A stretch of DNA of 64,000 bases. It comes from Roseateles sp. Its GTDB lineage: Bacteria > Pseudomonadota > Gammaproteobacteria > Burkholderiales > Burkholderiaceae. The notes under the pieces were generated by a model, which saw only the letters and a list, made by a program, of their open reading frames with translations, was not told the DNA's origin and searched no databases. The stretch lies in assembly GCA_019232985.1 (NCBI GenBank), contig JAFAMW010000058.1, positions 1 through 64,000 on the forward strand, in the 5' to 3' direction. The translations under genes were made by a program, and so were the position numbers. This document shows, piece after piece, positions 45,190 through 53,786 of the stretch; position 1 is the first letter of the stretch; each line of letters begins with the position of its first letter.

Positions 45190-46929
45190 CTAGAACAGCA
45201 GGCTGTGCGTCGCTGCGAAGTGCTCGGCGATCGGCCCCATCACCAGCGCCGGCAGGAAGGTCAGCGCGCCGACGATCAATATCGTCGCCAGCCACCAGGC
45301 GCCGAACATGGGCGTGTCGGTGCGAAGCGTGCCTGCCGTGGGTGCCACTGCAGGTTTGGCCGCCAATGAACCGGCCACAGCCATCAGGAAGATGATGGGT
45401 GGGTAGCGGCCAATCAGGATCACGACGGCGATGGCGATGTTGTACCAGGGCGTGTTGGCGTTGAGGCCCGCGAAGGCCGAGCCGTTGTTTGCAGCCGCCG
45501 AGGCAAACGCGTAGAGCACCTCCGAATAACCGTGCGGCCCCGTATTGTTCAGCGAGGACAGGCCGTAGGGAGCGACCATGCTCCAAGCCGAGGGCGCCAG
45601 GATTACCAGCGGGTGGATCAGCAGGGCCAGCGACACCAGGATGATCTCGGGTTTCTCGATCTTCTTGCCCATGAACTCAGGCGTGCGCCCCACCATCAGC
45701 CCGGCCACAAAAACGCCGATCAGGCCGTAGACCAAGAAGTTGAGGAAGCCCACGCCTTTACCGCCATACACGCATTGCAGCATCATCTGCATCAGCAGCG
45801 GCATGCCGCCGACGGGTGTGAAACTGTCGTGCGCCGAGTTGACGCTGCCGGTCGTGAACGCCGTCGTGTACGCCGCATACAGCGCGCTCTGCGTCACGCC
45901 GAAGCGCACCTCCTTGCCTTCCATGTTGCCGCCCGGCTGCGCCAGCAAGGCACCGTCGGTCGCCTGCATCTGTATGCCCGCATGTTCGAGCATGGGCGTG
46001 CCGGCTTGCTCGGGCGCGACCGTCATCGCCAGGAAGCCCAGCAGCAGCACGCCCATCACCGCGTAGATCACCACGGCCTGGCGAGTATTGCCTATCATGC
46101 GGCCGAACATCACCACCAGCGCCGCGGGCAGGCTGGCCATCAGGAGCAGCAGCAGGAGGTTGGTCAACGGCGTCGGATTCTGCAGTGGATGCGCCGCATT
46201 GACGTTGTAGAAGCCGCCGCCATTGGTGCCTAGATTTTCGATAGCTTCCTGCGAAGCCACGGGTCCGAGAACCAGGGTCTGGCTGCCGCCCTGCACGGGG
46301 TGCACGGCCACGCCGCCGTCCAGCGTCTGCGGCACGCCTTGCCAGACCAGGAACGTGGCGGCGACCAGGACCACCGGCAGTAAAACGCGCGTCGTGAAGC
46401 GGACCAGGTCGCGGTAGAAATTACCGAGGTTCTGGCCACCATCCTTGGCCAGCAGGCCGCGGATGAAGGCGATCGCCACGACGAATCCGGTGGCCGCCGA
46501 GGTGAACATCGGGAAGGTGATGGCCGCCATCTGGCTGAAATTGGACAGCGTGGACTCGCCGCCATAGCTCTGCCAGTTGGTGTTGGTGATGAAGCTGATC
46601 GCGGTGTTGAAGGCCAGCGTAGGCTCGACTGCAGGGAAGTTCAGAGGGTTCAGCGGCAGCCTGTCCTGGAACACCAGCACCAGGTAGATGATCAAGGCCA
46701 TCACCAAGTTGGTGGCGAGCATATGTGCCGTGTAGGCCTTCCAGTCCATGGCCTGGCTGCAGATGCGCCTGCCGACGAGACGGTAGATGCCGTTGTCCAC
46801 AGGATCGAAGACGGGGTCGACCCAGGTGGGGGCGCCAGTGACGACGCGCGCAAGATAGCGCCCCATCGTAACGCTCAACAGTAGCGTCACCAACAGGGGC
46901 AGAACGATGGAAAGCCAATGTTCAGCCAT
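45190..46929 (-). CDS. kdpA: Potassium-transporting ATPase subunit A
   Basis: A protein of 579 residues, the channel-like K+ binding subunit. All four pore loops are recognisable: SFITNTNWQSYGGES, NLGTNGGGFYNVNAAHP, GGNMEGKEVRFGV and AANNGSAFAGLNANTP. AGGAGATCATC before ATG 46929 fixes the start. It follows kdpF by 69 bases and precedes kdpB by 9. The complex allows K+ uptake at micromolar concentration. KdpDE, the usual regulators, are not in the window. Confidence 0.97.
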   Translation of the reverse strand: MAEHWLSIVLPLLVTLLLSVTMGRYLARVVTGAPTWVDPVFDPVDNGIYRLVGRRICSQAMDWKAYTAHMLATNLVMALIIYLVLVFQDRLPLNPLNFPAVEPTLAFNTAISFITNTNWQSYGGESTLSNFSQMAAITFPMFTSAATGFVVAIAFIRGLLAKDGGQNLGNFYRDLVRFTTRVLLPVVLVAATFLVWQGVPQTLDGGVAVHPVQGGSQTLVLGPVASQEAIENLGTNGGGFYNVNAAHPLQNPTPLTNLLLLLLMASLPAALVVMFGRMIGNTRQAVVIYAVMGVLLLGFLAMTVAPEQAGTPMLEHAGIQMQATDGALLAQPGGNMEGKEVRFGVTQSALYAAYTTAFTTGSVNSAHDSFTPVGGMPLLMQMMLQCVYGGKGVGFLNFLVYGLIGVFVAGLMVGRTPEFMGKKIEKPEIILVSLALLIHPLVILAPSAWSMVAPYGLSSLNNTGPHGYSEVLYAFASAAANNGSAFAGLNANTPWYNIAIAVVILIGRYPPIIFLMAVAGSLAAKPAVAPTAGTLRTDTPMFGAWWLATILIVGALTFLPALVMGPIAEHFAATHSLLF

Positions 46930-46998
46930 GATGATCTCCTGGCATGCAGGCGAATTGGCGGCGAGCGGTGCATGCCGCTCCAGCGCCTCAGGCAAGCG

Positions 46999-47082
46999 TC
47001 AGAACTTCTCAGGGTGGATGACTGCGTAGAACAGGTACGCGACCACGCCGGCCAGCAAGAACAAAAGCAGATCGACAGCCAT
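46999..47082 (-). CDS. kdpF: Potassium-transporting ATPase subunit F
   Basis: A 27-residue membrane peptide MAVDLLLFLLAGVVAYLFYA ending VIHPEKF. The size, the single helix and the HPEKF-type terminus match KdpF, which stabilises the KdpABC complex. It lies 69 bases before kdpA and 14 bases after the stop of a second small membrane ORF. Confidence 0.93.
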   Translation of the reverse strand: MAVDLLLFLLAGVVAYLFYAVIHPEKF

Positions 47083-47096
47083 GATCCATGCTCCCG

Positions 47097-47240
47097 TCAC
47101 GGCAAGATGCGGGGAGGCTGCATCTCAGCTTCAGCCTCCGGCGCATCCGGGCGCCGGATCACCGATTCAGAGAAGCTCAGCAGCGCGCCAAACAGCAGGT
47201 AGAAGCCCACGATGAGCAAAAGAAGGAGGATGGACAACAC
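47097..47240 (-). CDS. Small membrane protein ahead of kdpF
   Basis: A 47-residue frame with GTG start at 47240. GGGAGG (47247-47252) sits 6 bases before it. The first half is one hydrophobic helix (SILLLLLIVGFYLLFGALLS); the rest is a hydrophilic tail (SVIRRPDAPEAEAEMQPPR). It ends 14 bases before kdpF and is the first gene of the kdp transcript as far as can be seen. I do not recognise a named family. A KdpF-like accessory subunit or a regulatory peptide are possibilities. Confidence 0.65.
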   Translation of the reverse strand: MLSILLLLLIVGFYLLFGALLSFSESVIRRPDAPEAEAEMQPPRILP

Positions 47241-47252
47241 GATGCGCCTCCC

Positions 47253-47968
47253 TTCAAGGGGTTGGGACGAGCCATGCAGGCGGCCTGGCGCCCAAACGAA
47301 TCAATTCCGATCGATATCGACGAGCAGCGCGAATTGTCCGGGCTGCGCAGACCGTTGGGGAGCAGCCTCACCCGGCTGCAGCGCGGCCTGTCGGGGCTTT
47401 ACCTGCAATTTCCCAATCCATGATTGAAATGTAAGTCTGACAAGATGCATAGGTGCACGTTTTGGTTCGAATCGCATGACTGCCACTTTTTCTTTTCCTG
47501 TAAATTCGATCTATGGACTCACACAAATGGTTCCAGTACATTAGTTTTGAACACGTTAATTCACCGTACAAAAATGGCCGTCTAGTGTCAATGTACCGTC
47601 AAGACCTCAGGCCAAATACTTTGCTCAATGTTTGGTTGACAGGATTTTTATAGCAATGGGCTCAACGTTGACCGTCATTTGACGTGGGACTGACTAAAAC
47701 GATCAAACCGCAGCAACGCACAACGTATCGTGATTTTGCCTCTTATACGACCACTCAGGCGCTATGGCTTACTAGATGGCTTCCATCAATTGGGGGTCTT
47801 TCAGGGAATCCGAATCGACCGCAATTTAATGTTTCGCAGGCTCGTTTCCTCACTGAGTTGTATCGATGCCTGTTGGCACGCGCGATGTTGCGCGATCCGG
47901 GTTGAACGAACCTCAAGCATTTCCGTGAATGCTGCCCGTCTGAGCCTCGATCTGACGGAGTTGTACCA
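47253..47968. other. AT-rich intergenic region between the kdp operon and orphan kdpA
   Basis: About 715 bases, markedly lower in GC than the rest beyond 47430, with T runs such as that near 47486-47497. It must hold the kdp operon promoter and, on the other strand, any promoter of orphan kdpA. A 49-residue frame at 47274-47423 and a 73-residue frame at 47684-47905 are open but unsupported by homology or strong ribosome sites. Confidence 0.5.
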
Positions 47969-49693
47969 ATGAGTCCGCGTCATTTGCTGGTGTATCTGGC
48001 GTTTCTCGGCGTGGTCACGCTGCTGGTCAAGCCAATGGGTATTTACTTGGCGCGCGTTTTTTCTGGAGAGAAAACCTTTCTTGATCGAGTGTTGCTGCCC
48101 ATCGAGCGGGGGCTATATCGACTCGCGGGCATTGATCCTGCGCGTGAAATGGATTGGCGCCAGTACGCCACAGCCTTCATTTTGTTCGGTTTACTGGGTA
48201 TTGTTTTCGTTTTTGTGCTGCTCTTGCTGCAACCCTTGGGGCAACCGGTTGATCCCAACTACCATCCCGCCCCCTTGAGCTTTTTGCTGGCGTTCAACAC
48301 GGCCGTCAGCTTTGCCACTACTACCACCTGGCAAGCCTATAGCGGTGAATCAGCATTGAGCTATCTAAGCCAGGCTTTGGCCTTGAGCTCTCAGAACTTC
48401 TTGGCTGGCGCTGCCGGACTGGCGGTCGGAATAGCTTTCATCCGGGGCTTCGCGCGCTGCCACACTTCGACGGTCGGTAATTTTTGGGTAGACGTGACTC
48501 GATCCGTCTTATGGGTTTTGCTGCCCATTGCCCTGCTCGGCGCTCTGGCCTTGGTGGCGATGGGGGTACCGCAAAGCTGGAGCCCATATGTGCCGGCCCT
48601 GACGCTTGAAGGCGTCGTGCAAGTGTTGCCTCAAGGGCCCGTGGCTTCGCTCGAATTCATTAAGAACCTCGGCACCAATGGTGGGGGATTCTTTGGCGCA
48701 AACGGCGCCCATCCATTCGCCAATCCCTCGGGCCTGAGCAATTTACTTGGGAATTTCGCGATTGTCGTGATTCCCGCAGCACTGACTTGCACCTTTGGCC
48801 GCATGACGCAGCGCCCGGTTCACGGCTGGTTGCTCTATGGGGTGATGGCCGGTCTGTTCATGGGCGGACTGCTGGCATACGACGCCGCTGAACAGGCGGG
48901 CAACCCGCGTATTGCAGCGCTGGGCGTCGATATTCAAGGAAGTTCGCTGCAGGCTGGCGGAAACATGGAGGGCAAGGAGACGCGATTCGGAATCGCCGAT
49001 TCGACTCTTACAGCCATTGCCACGTCCAATGGCGCCACTGGATCGTCCAATGCGGCACCTGATAGCAGCATGCCGTTGGGCGGCGGAGTGTTGCTCTTCA
49101 ACATGATGCTGGGCGAATCACTGTTCGGTGGGCTGGGAACGGGCCTTTACAGCCTAGTGCTCACTGCGCTGATAGCGGTCATTGTGAGCGGTCTGATGAT
49201 CGGGCGCACGCCAGAATACCTGGGGAAAACCGTTGGCCCGGCAGAGATGAAATGGATTGGACTTCACACGATCGTCGCACCAGCAATCATCCTGCCGCTT
49301 GCGGCGCTAGCGATGATGACCGCCGCAGGCAAGGCCGGTCTAAGCACCAACAACGGCAGTCATGGGTTCACCACGCTGTTGTTCGCCTATACCTCGTGTT
49401 TTGCCAACAACGGCCAGACCTTCGGCGGCCTCAGCGCCGACACTCCGTTCTTCCACGTTACCACGGTCGTCGCGATGCTCGCTGGGCGGTTTGGCTTGGC
49501 CATACCGGTCCTGGCTTTGGCAGGACGATTTGCCCAACAGGGCCGTCGGGTAGTTTCGGCCGGAACCTTGCCGACTGACGGATTGCTGTTTGGTGGCGTA
49601 CTGACGGGAACGCTGCTCCTGGTCACAGGGCTGAGCTTTTTGCCTGCACTGGCCATGGGTCCGGTTCTCGAACATCTGCAACTCTGGCATTGA
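47969..49693 (+). CDS. Orphan second KdpA-like K+ channel subunit
   Basis: A full-length KdpA homologue of 574 residues, clearly distinct from the operon copy. It starts MSPRHLLVYLAFLGVVTLLV and shares KPMGIYLARVFSGEKTFLDR with the wider family. Pore loops 2-4 are conserved: NLGTNGGGFFGANGAHP, GGNMEGKETRFGI and FANNGQTFGGLSADTP. Loop 1 reads SFATTTTWQAYSGES, with residues 117-120 TTTT where the canonical form is TNTN. No kdpB or kdpC follows; instead it ends at a remnant of an SPFH gene. GC is lower than the window average. It may be a decaying partial Kdp transfer, or a stand-alone or alternative subunit for the complete complex. GGAG lies about 9 bases before ATG 47969. Confidence 0.9.
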   Translation: MSPRHLLVYLAFLGVVTLLVKPMGIYLARVFSGEKTFLDRVLLPIERGLYRLAGIDPAREMDWRQYATAFILFGLLGIVFVFVLLLLQPLGQPVDPNYHPAPLSFLLAFNTAVSFATTTTWQAYSGESALSYLSQALALSSQNFLAGAAGLAVGIAFIRGFARCHTSTVGNFWVDVTRSVLWVLLPIALLGALALVAMGVPQSWSPYVPALTLEGVVQVLPQGPVASLEFIKNLGTNGGGFFGANGAHPFANPSGLSNLLGNFAIVVIPAALTCTFGRMTQRPVHGWLLYGVMAGLFMGGLLAYDAAEQAGNPRIAALGVDIQGSSLQAGGNMEGKETRFGIADSTLTAIATSNGATGSSNAAPDSSMPLGGGVLLFNMMLGESLFGGLGTGLYSLVLTALIAVIVSGLMIGRTPEYLGKTVGPAEMKWIGLHTIVAPAIILPLAALAMMTAAGKAGLSTNNGSHGFTTLLFAYTSCFANNGQTFGGLSADTPFFHVTTVVAMLAGRFGLAIPVLALAGRFAQQGRRVVSAGTLPTDGLLFGGVLTGTLLLVTGLSFLPALAMGPVLEHLQLWH

Positions 49694-49838
49694 AGCCACG
49701 CGCCAGACCACGACGGAGCCGATCTCGACCGGGTTGTCGCGCTTGTCATTGACCTTGAGCGTGGCGACGTTGAGGTTGCGCGCACGCAGCGAGAGCTTTC
49801 GCCTGGCCTTGAAGGGCTTGGCCCAGCAGCAAGGGGTT
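49694..49838 (-). pseudogene. Fragment of an SPFH/band-7 (stomatin-like) gene
   Basis: Read leftward, these bases encode WAKPFKARRKLSLRARNLNV followed by ATLKVNDKRDNPVEIGSVVV and WRVA. This matches the start of the SPFH domain (the NPF, LSLRARN and LKVNDKxGNPxEI phrases) of band-7 proteins. The frame then runs into the 3' end of orphan kdpA, and the other side meets the stop of the Gfo/Idh gene, so both ends are gone. It marks a recombination junction. The family forms membrane scaffolds around proteases and flotillin-like domains. Confidence 0.7.
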
Positions 49839-49840
49839 AC

Positions 49841-50875
49841 TCACTCGAAGGGATACCGCACGCCCGCCAAGGCGCGCAGGGCGTCGAGCTCCCCGGCGAG
49901 AGCCAGCGACTCGCGGTGCGGCATGAGCGGGCTTTCCAGCAGCCCGCCGCGAATGCAGCGCATGGCCTCCTCAATCTCGTATTCGAAGCCGTTGACGCGA
50001 TGCGGCAGGCGCAGCCATTCATCCGCCTGTCCCGGCCGGCTCAGCACAGCCGCTTCGGCGCGCCAGAAGCGGTCCGGCACCCGGATGCAGCCTTTGTCGC
50101 CGTGCAGCTCCAGGGCATCGCCGGCCAGGCGGTCCAGGGCGCATACGAACTGGGCGCTGACCCGGTCGCCGAACTGCAGCTGCCCCGCCACGCTCATGTC
50201 CACGCCGGTCGGGGCCAGCGACGCCTGTACATGGCGGGCGCTGACCTCCAGGCCGGCGCCGTGGCCTTGCTCGACCGCCCATCGGGTCATGGCGACGTTG
50301 TAGATGCCGATGTCCAGCAGGGCGCCGCCGGCCAGCTCGGGATTGAACAGGCGGCTTTGCGCGTCGAAGGCGGCGGGGAAGCAGAACGCCGACTGCACTG
50401 AACGCAGCGGCCCGATCAGGCTTTGCCGCAGCCATTGGCCGATGTGCTGGTAGACCGGCAGGCATCGGGTCCAGAGGGCTTCCATCATGAACAGGCCCTG
50501 CGCACGGCTGAGCGCCAGCAGCGCCTGCGTGGCTTGGAGATTGGGCGTCAAGGGCTTTTCGCAGACCACGGGCTTGCCGGCGCGCAAGGCCTGCTCCGCA
50601 AAGACCGCGTGGGCCTGGTGGCTGGTGGCGATGTAGACGCAGTCCACCGAGTCCAGCGCCAGCATGTCGGACAGAGTGGCGCAAACGCAGCCGGTGCTCA
50701 GGCCTTGCTGCATGGCAAAGCGCCGGGCGCGGTCTATATCGCGCGCCCAGACCGCGGCCACGTGGGCGTCCGCCACGCCCGCCACCGCCTGGGCAAACTG
50801 GCCGGCAATGGCGCCGGGTCCGATGATGGCCCAGCCGAAATTGCGCGTGGATTCAAGGGGGCTGGTCAATTGCAT
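49841..50875 (-). CDS. Gfo/Idh/MocA-family NAD(P)-dependent oxidoreductase
   Basis: A protein of 344 residues. The N-terminal Rossmann fold has GWAIIGPGAIAGQFAQAV and the conserved lysine motif VVCEKPLTPN. The C-terminal alpha/beta domain includes FMMEALWTRCLPVYQHI and GGALLDIGIYNVAMTRWA, typical of dihydrodiol-dehydrogenase-like members. These oxidise or reduce sugars and cyclitols; the substrate is not predictable. It begins 15 bases after the stop of a binding-protein gene on the same strand, so they are probably co-transcribed. Confidence 0.9.
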   Translation of the reverse strand: MQLTSPLESTRNFGWAIIGPGAIAGQFAQAVAGVADAHVAAVWARDIDRARRFAMQQGLSTGCVCATLSDMLALDSVDCVYIATSHQAHAVFAEQALRAGKPVVCEKPLTPNLQATQALLALSRAQGLFMMEALWTRCLPVYQHIGQWLRQSLIGPLRSVQSAFCFPAAFDAQSRLFNPELAGGALLDIGIYNVAMTRWAVEQGHGAGLEVSARHVQASLAPTGVDMSVAGQLQFGDRVSAQFVCALDRLAGDALELHGDKGCIRVPDRFWRAEAAVLSRPGQADEWLRLPHRVNGFEYEIEEAMRCIRGGLLESPLMPHRESLALAGELDALRALAGVRYPFE

Positions 50876-50890
50876 GCTTGCTGTGCAGCC

Positions 50891-51808
50891 TCACGAAACG
50901 CCTTTGCGTGCGCCGGATTCATTGGGCTGCAGCCAGAGTTCCGGTCGCTGCAAGGGCGTGAGTGGCGAGAGGTCGGGATTCTTGAGCCGGAGGACGCGGC
51001 GTTCGTCGAGCTGGAACTCTGCCCACAGGTGGCCGAAATAACGCTTGAACAGCTTCTGCATGCTGCCGTCGGCAATGCTCGACTCCAGCCCTTGCCGGAT
51101 CTGCTCGGCCAGCTCGGGGCGCTTGGGGCTGACGAAGAAGTAGGATGGCGCAGGGTAGTACAGCAGCAGGTCCGGCGCCACCATCAGGCCGTCGTCGGCA
51201 TGCGCCTTCAATTCGGCGCCGATCTCGAGAATGGAGCGCGGAAACCCGTCGATCCGGCCGCGCAGCAGCATCCGGAACAGGCTGTTGTAGTCGCTGCTGG
51301 TGCCGACGCGCAGGCCGTTGGCTCGCAGGATCTCGGTATCCGGCCAGTCGTGGCCTTGCCCAAGCACCAGGGATTGCATGTCGGCGATCGAGGCGACGTG
51401 GCGCCAACGGTCGGCGTCGGCCTGGCGAATCAGCAGCAGCCGCCAGCCCAGCAGGCCGCGGTCGACGGGGATGCGGACCGGGATCATGGCCGATGTTTCG
51501 CGCTGCGGGTTGGTCATGGTCCACATCAGGTCCAGCGAAGTCTCGCCGCGCGCAATTTCCATGAAGGTGCGCTGCTGCGCCATTTCGACCGGCTGCGGCT
51601 TGACCTGAAAATTCTTGCCGGAATACCGCAGCGCCAGCCGCAACAAATCGGTCACATATTCCAGCTGCGGATCGTGCACGAACGAGTTGCTCGGGTAATT
51701 GACCGTCAGCGGCTCGCTGCGCGCCGGCATGGCCAGGGAGGACAAGGCCAGGATCAAGGCGCGTCGGGTGAATTGTGCTGTGTCCGAGGGCAAGACCATG
51801 GGTACCAT
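50891..51808 (-). CDS. Family-3-like periplasmic binding protein divergent from a GGDEF-EAL gene
   Basis: A protein of about 305 residues. The N-terminus has FTRRALILALSSLAMPARSE, a signal peptide possibly of Tat type. The remainder is the same diverged family-3 fold as the protein at 21174: IPVDRGLLGWRLLLIRQAD, GQGHDWPDTEILRANG, GFPRSILEIGAEL and YPAPSYFFVSPKR. The start at ATG 51808 has AAGGG five bases away; ATG 51799 in frame is possible. Divergent, 97 bases from the GGDEF-EAL gene. No transporter is adjacent. A ligand-sensing role feeding cyclic-di-GMP control is a reasonable hypothesis. Confidence 0.8.
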   Translation of the reverse strand: MVPMVLPSDTAQFTRRALILALSSLAMPARSEPLTVNYPSNSFVHDPQLEYVTDLLRLALRYSGKNFQVKPQPVEMAQQRTFMEIARGETSLDLMWTMTNPQRETSAMIPVRIPVDRGLLGWRLLLIRQADADRWRHVASIADMQSLVLGQGHDWPDTEILRANGLRVGTSSDYNSLFRMLLRGRIDGFPRSILEIGAELKAHADDGLMVAPDLLLYYPAPSYFFVSPKRPELAEQIRQGLESSIADGSMQKLFKRYFGHLWAEFQLDERRVLRLKNPDLSPLTPLQRPELWLQPNESGARKGVS

Positions 51809-51905
51809 GGTAACCCTTGCGGATGTCAGGCCACCGGCCTTGCAGCAGGGCAGGTGGCACAAAAGCAGTCGCCCGCGCAGTCCAATGGCTTTCAAGGATG
51901 TTTGG

Positions 51906-53786
51906 ATGAATGCACCTTTGGTTCGGGAGATCACCGCGCTGCGCAGTCACCGGATGATGATGCTGTTCAAGGTGGTGATGTCGGCCCAGCTGGCGGCCGC
52001 CGCCAGCTACGCGCTGCTGGGGGCCTGGGACAGCCTGGTGGTGCTGGGCTGCAGCATCCTGGGCGTGAGCGTCGCGTGGTGGCTGGCGAGCCGCGGCAGG
52101 CACATCTCTGCCAGTTTCCTGTTCCTGGCCACCTTGACGTGCATGGTGGTCCGGTTTGTCTGGCGCAATGGCGGCTTGCGCGACCCCTCGATGCTGGCCA
52201 TTCCAGGCATCCTGATGCTGGCCAGCCTGGTCGGCGGGCGGCGTGCCCTGTACGGCGCCCTGGCCGTCAACCTGGTCCTGGTGGCCATGGTCAGCTGGGG
52301 CAACCTGGGAGCCTGGCATCCCAATCAGCTGGGACCCATGAGCTGGCAGACCGTCATCACCGTCAGCATCATCCTGATCGCGACGACGGCCGTGGTGGCG
52401 CTGGTCAACAGCGATCTCCGGAGCCTGGTCTTGCGCCTGCAGGAGGAAAACGCCCGGGCGCAGGATTCCCGGCAGCGCGTCGAGTTCATGGCGCTGCATG
52501 ATGCGTTGACCGGGCTGCCCAACCGCAGCCAGGCGCGGGAGCGCTTTGCGGACCTGACCGCCCGCAGCCGCCGCGGCGGCAAGAAAATGGCGGTGCTCTA
52601 CATGGACCTGGACGACTTCAAGCCGGTCAATGACACGCACGGCCATGCCGTTGGCGACCAGTTGCTCAAGGCCGTGGCGGAGCGCTTGCGCGGCGCCGTG
52701 CGCGGGTCTGACATCGTCTGCCGGCTGGGCGGCGATGAATTCCTCTTGCTGCTGGACCAGCAGGCCGACGCCAGCGGCGTCGGCCAGGTGGCGCAAAAGC
52801 TCATCGAAGTGCTGGCGGCGCCCGTGGCGCTGGACCGCTGCGAACTCGAGACCGCCGCGTCGATCGGCATCGCCATGTATCCGGACGACGGCGACGATTT
52901 CGACGTGCTGGTACAGCGCGCCGATATCGCGATGTACAAGGCCAAGGACGCCGGCCGGGGGCAGTTCCGCTTCTTCGACGCGGAAATGAACGTGGAGGCC
53001 CAGCTGCAGGCGCAACTGGCGATGGCCCTGCGCACGGCGCTGGCGCGCGGCGAGCTGGAGCTGCACTACCAGCCGCAGTTCAGCCTGGCGAGCGGCGAGC
53101 TCCTCGGCGCCGAGGCCCTGCTGCGATGGCAGCATCCGACCCTGGGCTGGGTGCCGCCCTCGCAGTTCATTCCGATCGCGGAACGCAACGGGCTGATCGC
53201 CTCGCTGGGGCAATGGGTGCTGATGCAGGCCTGCCAGACCGGCAAGCAATGGCATGACGCAGGGCTGGGCGGCTTGGTCCTGGCGGTCAACGTGTCGCCG
53301 CTGCAACTGCGCCGCGGCGGCCTGGAGAAGACCGTGCAGGACGTGCTGCTGCGCACCGGCTTTCCTGCCCGGCAATTGGAGCTGGAGCTGACGGAGTCGG
53401 TGCTGCTCAACGATTCGCTCGAGGTCGGCAACAGCCTGATCGAATTGCGCCGCCTGGGCGTCGGCTTTGCCATCGACGACTTCGGCACCGGCTACTCGAA
53501 CCTCAATTACCTGACCAAGTTCGAAGTCCACTGCATCAAGATCGACCAGTCCTTCGTCCGGCGCATGGCCAGGTCGGCCAGCGACGCGGCGCTGGTCCGG
53601 GCCATCATCCAGATGTCGAAGGCGCTCAGCCTGACCACCCTGGCCGAAGGCGTCGAAGACGAGGAGTGCCTCGCCCAGCTCAGGGTCATGGGGTGCGACG
53701 CCGCGCAGGGCTTCCTCTGGTCGCCGGCCATGTCGGCCGAGGCGTTTCTCGCGTTTGCGCAGACTGCGCCTAGGCTTAGAGGGTAG
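51906..53786 (+). CDS. Multi-pass membrane GGDEF-EAL protein
   Basis: A protein of 626 residues. Five to six membrane helices fill residues about 20-175, a MASE-like integral sensor. GGDEF follows (DALTGLPNRSQA, MDLDDFKPVNDTHGHAVGD, RLGGDEFLLLL), then EAL (AEALLRWQHPTLGW, ELELTESVLL, IDDFGTGYSNLNYL, LAEGVEDEE). Both catalytic signatures are intact, so it could be cyclase, phosphodiesterase or both. The start at ATG 51906 is supported by AAGGA seven bases before; earlier in-frame ATG codons exist at 51885 and further up. It overlaps the convergent MATE gene end by 11 bases. Confidence 0.93.
   Translation: MNAPLVREITALRSHRMMMLFKVVMSAQLAAAASYALLGAWDSLVVLGCSILGVSVAWWLASRGRHISASFLFLATLTCMVVRFVWRNGGLRDPSMLAIPGILMLASLVGGRRALYGALAVNLVLVAMVSWGNLGAWHPNQLGPMSWQTVITVSIILIATTAVVALVNSDLRSLVLRLQEENARAQDSRQRVEFMALHDALTGLPNRSQARERFADLTARSRRGGKKMAVLYMDLDDFKPVNDTHGHAVGDQLLKAVAERLRGAVRGSDIVCRLGGDEFLLLLDQQADASGVGQVAQKLIEVLAAPVALDRCELETAASIGIAMYPDDGDDFDVLVQRADIAMYKAKDAGRGQFRFFDAEMNVEAQLQAQLAMALRTALARGELELHYQPQFSLASGELLGAEALLRWQHPTLGWVPPSQFIPIAERNGLIASLGQWVLMQACQTGKQWHDAGLGGLVLAVNVSPLQLRRGGLEKTVQDVLLRTGFPARQLELELTESVLLNDSLEVGNSLIELRRLGVGFAIDDFGTGYSNLNYLTKFEVHCIKIDQSFVRRMARSASDAALVRAIIQMSKALSLTTLAEGVEDEECLAQLRVMGCDAAQGFLWSPAMSAEAFLAFAQTAPRLRG

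Noticed and set aside
47274..47423. 49-residue plus-strand frame ending LYLQFPNP
   Set aside because: Reads plausibly but has a weak ribosome site and no family I recognise; it lies opposite the likely kdp promoter region.
47684..47905. 73-residue plus-strand frame upstream of orphan kdpA
   Set aside because: AT-rich gap, no good ribosome site, no conserved sequence.
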